Below are positions 61,331 to 64,000 of a DNA stretch of 64,000 nt, one piece after another; position 1 is the stretch's first letter; every line of letters starts with the position of its first letter. The notes below the pieces were generated by a model. It saw only the letters and a list, made by a program, of their open reading frames with translations. It had not been told where the DNA came from and did no database searches. The stretch covers positions 1,184,424 to 1,248,423 of the forward strand of contig RZUM01000001.1 of NCBI GenBank assembly GCA_004193205.1. Reading direction: 5' to 3'. The stretch is from Gordonia sediminis (GTDB lineage: Bacteria > Actinomycetota > Actinomycetes > Mycobacteriales > Mycobacteriaceae). The position numbers and the translations under genes were made by a program.

Positions 61331-62530
61331 TCAGCGGTGCGCCGTCCACTCCAGGGGCAGGCTGTGCGGCCCGCGAAGAGCAGGCATGCCCTCGTACTCG
61401 AATGCGCCGAGACGCAGGTCGGGAAGATCCAGCAGCGCGTTCAGTGCGACGCGTGCCTCGGCAACGCCCAGGATGCGCCCCAGACAGGTATGGATGCCGT
61501 AGCCGAATCCGAGGTGGCGGTTTACATTTGGTCGGTGGATATCGAAAACCCACGGGTCGTCGAACATCGCCGGGTCATGGTTGGCGGCGCCGAGAGCGAG
61601 CTGGATGACCTCGCCCTGCTTCAACGCGACCCCGTCGAACTCGGTGTCCTCGCGGACGATTCGCTGGGTGAACTGCAGCACGCCCTCGTGTCGTGCGGTC
61701 TCGTCGATGGCGTCGGTCAGGAGTGACCGGTCGGCGCGGACCGCCTGCAGCGCTTGGGGATTGCGCAATAGTGACAGCGCGGTGCTGACCATGAGGTTGA
61801 CGGTCGTGTGATGTCCGGCCCCGAGCACGAGGACGAGAGTGTATTGCAATTCCTCGTCGGTGAGACGGTCCCCTTCTTCTTCGGCCTCCATCATCAACGC
61901 GAGCAGATCATCGCTGCGGGGCTCGCTGCGTCGGCGTTCCACAACGGCGCGGAAATAGTCGGCCTCTTGCTCGGATGCGTCGCGGGCGCCGGCCATCAGC
62001 TCGGCCTGGAGTTGCTTCTGCTCGGGCAGGATGCCCACCGTGCTGCCGATGGCGTGGTGAATGGTGTCGGCCCAGGATTCCCAGAGCACCTGGTCTTCTG
62101 ATGGCAGACCGATCATCTTGGTGATCATCGTCGCTGCCAGCGGCCGGGCCAGGTCGGTGACCATGTCCATCCGGCCGCGGGCTTCGAGGTCGGCCATCAG
62201 TTCTGCCGCCCTCGCGTCGATGTCTGCTTGAAGCTGACCGATCGCCGCAGCGGTGAAGGCCTGGCCGACGAGCGACCGGATCCGTGTGTGTTCGGGCCGG
62301 TTCATGCCGAAGAACGAGGGCTTCTTGTGTTGCGCTGCGATCTGACCGAAGACGTCGGGCTTCCGCAGAATCGCTTGGCAACTGCGATATGAACTGAAAA
62401 CCTTTGCCCCTTCGGAAGTTTCCCAGACCGGCTGTCCGTCGTCGAGTAACCGGCGGTAAGCGGATTCGGGGGCGACCGAGAGTTCGGACGACCTGAGCAG
62501 GTCTTCCAGCGACGGTTTGACGTCGAGCAT
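61331..62530 (-). CDS. cytochrome P450
   Basis: A 399-residue soluble bacterial P450. The heme-binding motif FGYGIHTCLGRILGVAEAR has its cysteine at 349, the oxygen-binding I-helix is LVLGAGHHTTVNLMVS (AGxxTT), and the ExxR pair is in IDETARHEGVLQF. It would hydroxylate the pathway substrate with electrons from a ferredoxin; the ferredoxin gene lies three genes downstream, but no ferredoxin reductase is visible. ATG 62530 is chosen because it starts a normal P450 N-terminus (MLDVKPSLEDLL). Confidence 0.95.
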   Translation of the reverse strand: MLDVKPSLEDLLRSSELSVAPESAYRRLLDDGQPVWETSEGAKVFSSYRSCQAILRKPDVFGQIAAQHKKPSFFGMNRPEHTRIRSLVGQAFTAAAIGQLQADIDARAAELMADLEARGRMDMVTDLARPLAATMITKMIGLPSEDQVLWESWADTIHHAIGSTVGILPEQKQLQAELMAGARDASEQEADYFRAVVERRRSEPRSDDLLALMMEAEEEGDRLTDEELQYTLVLVLGAGHHTTVNLMVSTALSLLRNPQALQAVRADRSLLTDAIDETARHEGVLQFTQRIVREDTEFDGVALKQGEVIQLALGAANHDPAMFDDPWVFDIHRPNVNRHLGFGYGIHTCLGRILGVAEARVALNALLDLPDLRLGAFEYEGMPALRGPHSLPLEWTAHR

Positions 62531-62623
62531 GTTTGTCTCCCAGTGGGTTGGGCTGTGGTGGTGAGATGGAGGCGGGGTGCACACCGCGGCGCGTCTCGCC
62601 GGCGATGTGCACCCCACGTGCAG

Positions 62624-63760
62624 CTACGCGCGTGCCGGGAGGTGGTTGCCGGATTCGTTGCGGAACTGGGTGGTCCGATGGACCGGGTTCTTGTCGAACT
62701 CCGGAACCACGTAGCGGCCGAAGGTATCGATGACCTCCAGTGCAGTCTCCTGATCGAGTTCGTAGGGCATGGTGAACATCAACTGGTCGACGCCCATCGC
62801 CTCGATCTTGCGAACCTGTTCGATGACTTCGGCGGGATCACCGCACATGGTCTTGCCCTCGTCGATGAGGCGATCGACATCTTTGAGGGTGGGCTCGGGA
62901 AGGAGCTCAGGCCAGTACGGGATGCCCTCCGGCCGGGGGAACGTGTCGTGACGGTGATACACAAGACTGTCGTAGTATCCGGTTTGCATCCGGCAGAACG
63001 CTTCTCGTGCGCGCTTGGCATCGGGGAGGCACAGACCGCGGTAGCCGAGCATCACGTTGTCGTTGACATACAGGCCGACCGGATCCGCCTTGTCGATGAC
63101 CTTCTTGTAGGAATCGATGCACGGCTCCATGTTGTAGATGCTGCCGATGAAGAAGCCCAGTACACCGAGACCGAGACGGGCTGCCTTCTCATAGGTGGGC
63201 GGGTTGCCCGCCGCCACCCACATCGGCGGGTGGGACTTGTTCCACGGCTTCGGCACGATATTGCGTTCCGGCACATCGAAATACTTGCCGTGGAACTCGT
63301 AGTTGTCCGAGCTCCACATCTTGAGGAACTCGGGAACGACCTCATCCCACATGTCCTTGGTGATCTTGTTGTCGGGAATACCGAAGGTCCCGAGTTCATA
63401 GGTGCCGGCGCCACGGCCGGTGCCGAACTCGAAGCGTCCCTGCGTGACATGGTCGAGCATCGCGACGCGTTCCGCAGTGCGCACCGGGTGGTTGACGGCG
63501 GGCAACGGATTCATGATGGCCGCACCGAGGTGAATGGTCTCGGTCTTGGCGGCCAGATATGCGAGCATGACCTCCGGTGCGGACGCGTGCGAGTACTCGG
63601 CAAGACCGTGGTGCTCGGAGGTCCAGATGTATTTGAATCCGGCTTTCTCTGCAGCGACGCCGATCTCGAGTGCGTTCATGATTGCGGTGTGCTCCGCCTC
63701 GGGATCCTGCTCCCACCGCCACTTCGGCACGGCTGCTTGGGTGAAAATTCCGAACTCCAT
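62624..63760 (-). CDS. LLM-class flavin-dependent monooxygenase
   Basis: A 378-residue protein of the luciferase-like fold. The start MEFGIFTQAAVPKWRWEQ and the blocks YIWTSEHHGLAEYSHASAPE and TQGRFEFGTGRGAGTYELGT are typical of two-component monooxygenases in steroid and other alicyclic catabolism. It needs reduced flavin from the flavin reductase in the same operon. It lies 93 bases upstream of the P450 gene and 82 bases after the CoA-transferase fragment at the window edge. Confidence 0.93.
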   Translation of the reverse strand: MEFGIFTQAAVPKWRWEQDPEAEHTAIMNALEIGVAAEKAGFKYIWTSEHHGLAEYSHASAPEVMLAYLAAKTETIHLGAAIMNPLPAVNHPVRTAERVAMLDHVTQGRFEFGTGRGAGTYELGTFGIPDNKITKDMWDEVVPEFLKMWSSDNYEFHGKYFDVPERNIVPKPWNKSHPPMWVAAGNPPTYEKAARLGLGVLGFFIGSIYNMEPCIDSYKKVIDKADPVGLYVNDNVMLGYRGLCLPDAKRAREAFCRMQTGYYDSLVYHRHDTFPRPEGIPYWPELLPEPTLKDVDRLIDEGKTMCGDPAEVIEQVRKIEAMGVDQLMFTMPYELDQETALEVIDTFGRYVVPEFDKNPVHRTTQFRNESGNHLPARA

Positions 63761-63842
63761 GAGTAACTCCTTGATAACTAATGCTGATTGGATGGTTTGG
63801 TGTCAATGGCGGCTGGTTGCCACCACCGAGGGCGATGACGAG

Positions 63843-64000
63843 TCAGAGGCTGCCGACGACGTCACTTTCCTCAGGCTGGAGCGCGAGGAATTTCGCGACT
63901 TCCTCGTCGGTATAGCCGGCCAGATCGGACAGAACCGACGCGGTTTCCGAACCGAGTAGTCCGGGGGCCGCACTCGCCGTTTTCCGCCGGCCGTCGAAGA
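63843..64000 (-). CDS. CaiB/BaiF-type CoA-transferase, C-terminal part
   Basis: Only the last 52 codons lie in the window; the gene continues beyond base 64000. The visible end, APGLLGSETASVLSDLAGYT then DEEVAKFLALQPEESDVVGS, matches the usual C-terminus of family III CoA-transferases (LGEHTDxVLxxLGYsxEEI). Such enzymes move CoA from a donor acyl-CoA to a carboxylic acid and would start this operon's pathway by activating the substrate. Confidence 0.7.
   Translation of the reverse strand, partial: FDGRRKTASAAPGLLGSETASVLSDLAGYTDEEVAKFLALQPEESDVVGSL

Noticed and set aside
1-64000. tRNA genes, CRISPR arrays and intact insertion sequences
   Set aside because: I looked for T-loop signatures, regularly spaced repeats and transposase motifs (DDE, terminal inverted repeats with target duplications) and found none that hold up.

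Overview
The window is high-GC actinobacterial DNA. The order ino1, padR, DUF5318, ponA, GT87 membrane protein, rpsF, ssb, rpsR, rplI, dnaB matches the Mycobacterium tuberculosis Rv0046c-Rv0058 neighbourhood as I remember it. DUF3556, MmpL-type, WS/DGAT-type and KorAB proteins also fit a mycolic-acid actinomycete (Mycobacteriales). Gordonia or a close relative is my best guess; the sequence alone does not prove the genus.

Layout. 0.2-4.2 kb: a LuxR-type regulator, a 54-residue zinc-ribbon protein, a secreted protein, the padR-ino1 pair and a DUF5318 protein. 4.4-8.4 kb: a bifunctional penicillin-binding protein and a GT87-like membrane glycosyltransferase whose 3' end runs into a 21-bp tandem repeat. 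8.6-18.2 kb separates this block from rpsF: HNH protein, quinone oxidoreductase, GNAT, a second GT87 protein, and an ATGA-coupled set of acyl-CoA synthetase, DUF3556 protein, CrtI-like oxidoreductase and a PucR regulator split by an amber codon. 18.5-20.2 kb: rpsF-ssb-rpsR-rplI with a strong terminator. 20.3-26.1 kb: lipase-like hydrolase, MmpL-type exporter, USP-like protein and two small exported or membrane proteins. 26.6-29.9 kb: dnaB with two inteins, behind a cluster of DnaA-box-like sites. 30-34 kb: a broken vapBC module and stand-alone genes.

34-50 kb is a catabolic region. Around a divergent promoter near 41.7-41.9 kb lie a minus-strand operon (maleate-isomerase-like protein, VOC protein, 81-residue unknown, alpha/beta hydrolase, aromatic-acid MFS transporter, thiolase) and a plus-strand operon (HyuA, HyuB with a zinc-ribbon tail, aryl-AMP ligase, salicylyl-CoA/anthraniloyl-CoA-hydroxylase-like FAD monooxygenase, TetR). 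Together they look like uptake, CoA activation, ring hydroxylation, an ATP-dependent carboxylation or lactam opening, and cleavage. I do not know the substrate; this is my best candidate for an undescribed pathway.

50.4-56.9 kb is decaying DNA: fragments of an SDR, a flavodoxin, an MFS transporter, an aldo/keto reductase, a WS/DGAT, a Baeyer-Villiger-type monooxygenase and a TetR regulator, plus a helix-turn-helix regulator with an early stop, around a few intact genes. 56.9-64 kb is a minus-strand catabolic operon: CaiB/BaiF CoA-transferase (cut by the window edge), LLM monooxygenase, P450, VOC protein, flavin reductase, ferredoxin, KorA and KorB.

Themes: many reading frames are interrupted by single changes (GT87 tail, PucR, VapC, helix-turn-helix regulator); ATGA stop/start overlaps are common; a 65-nt dispersed repeat occurs twice, and a palindromic repeat has landed in frame inside an intein. 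I saw no tRNA, rRNA, CRISPR array or intact insertion sequence.
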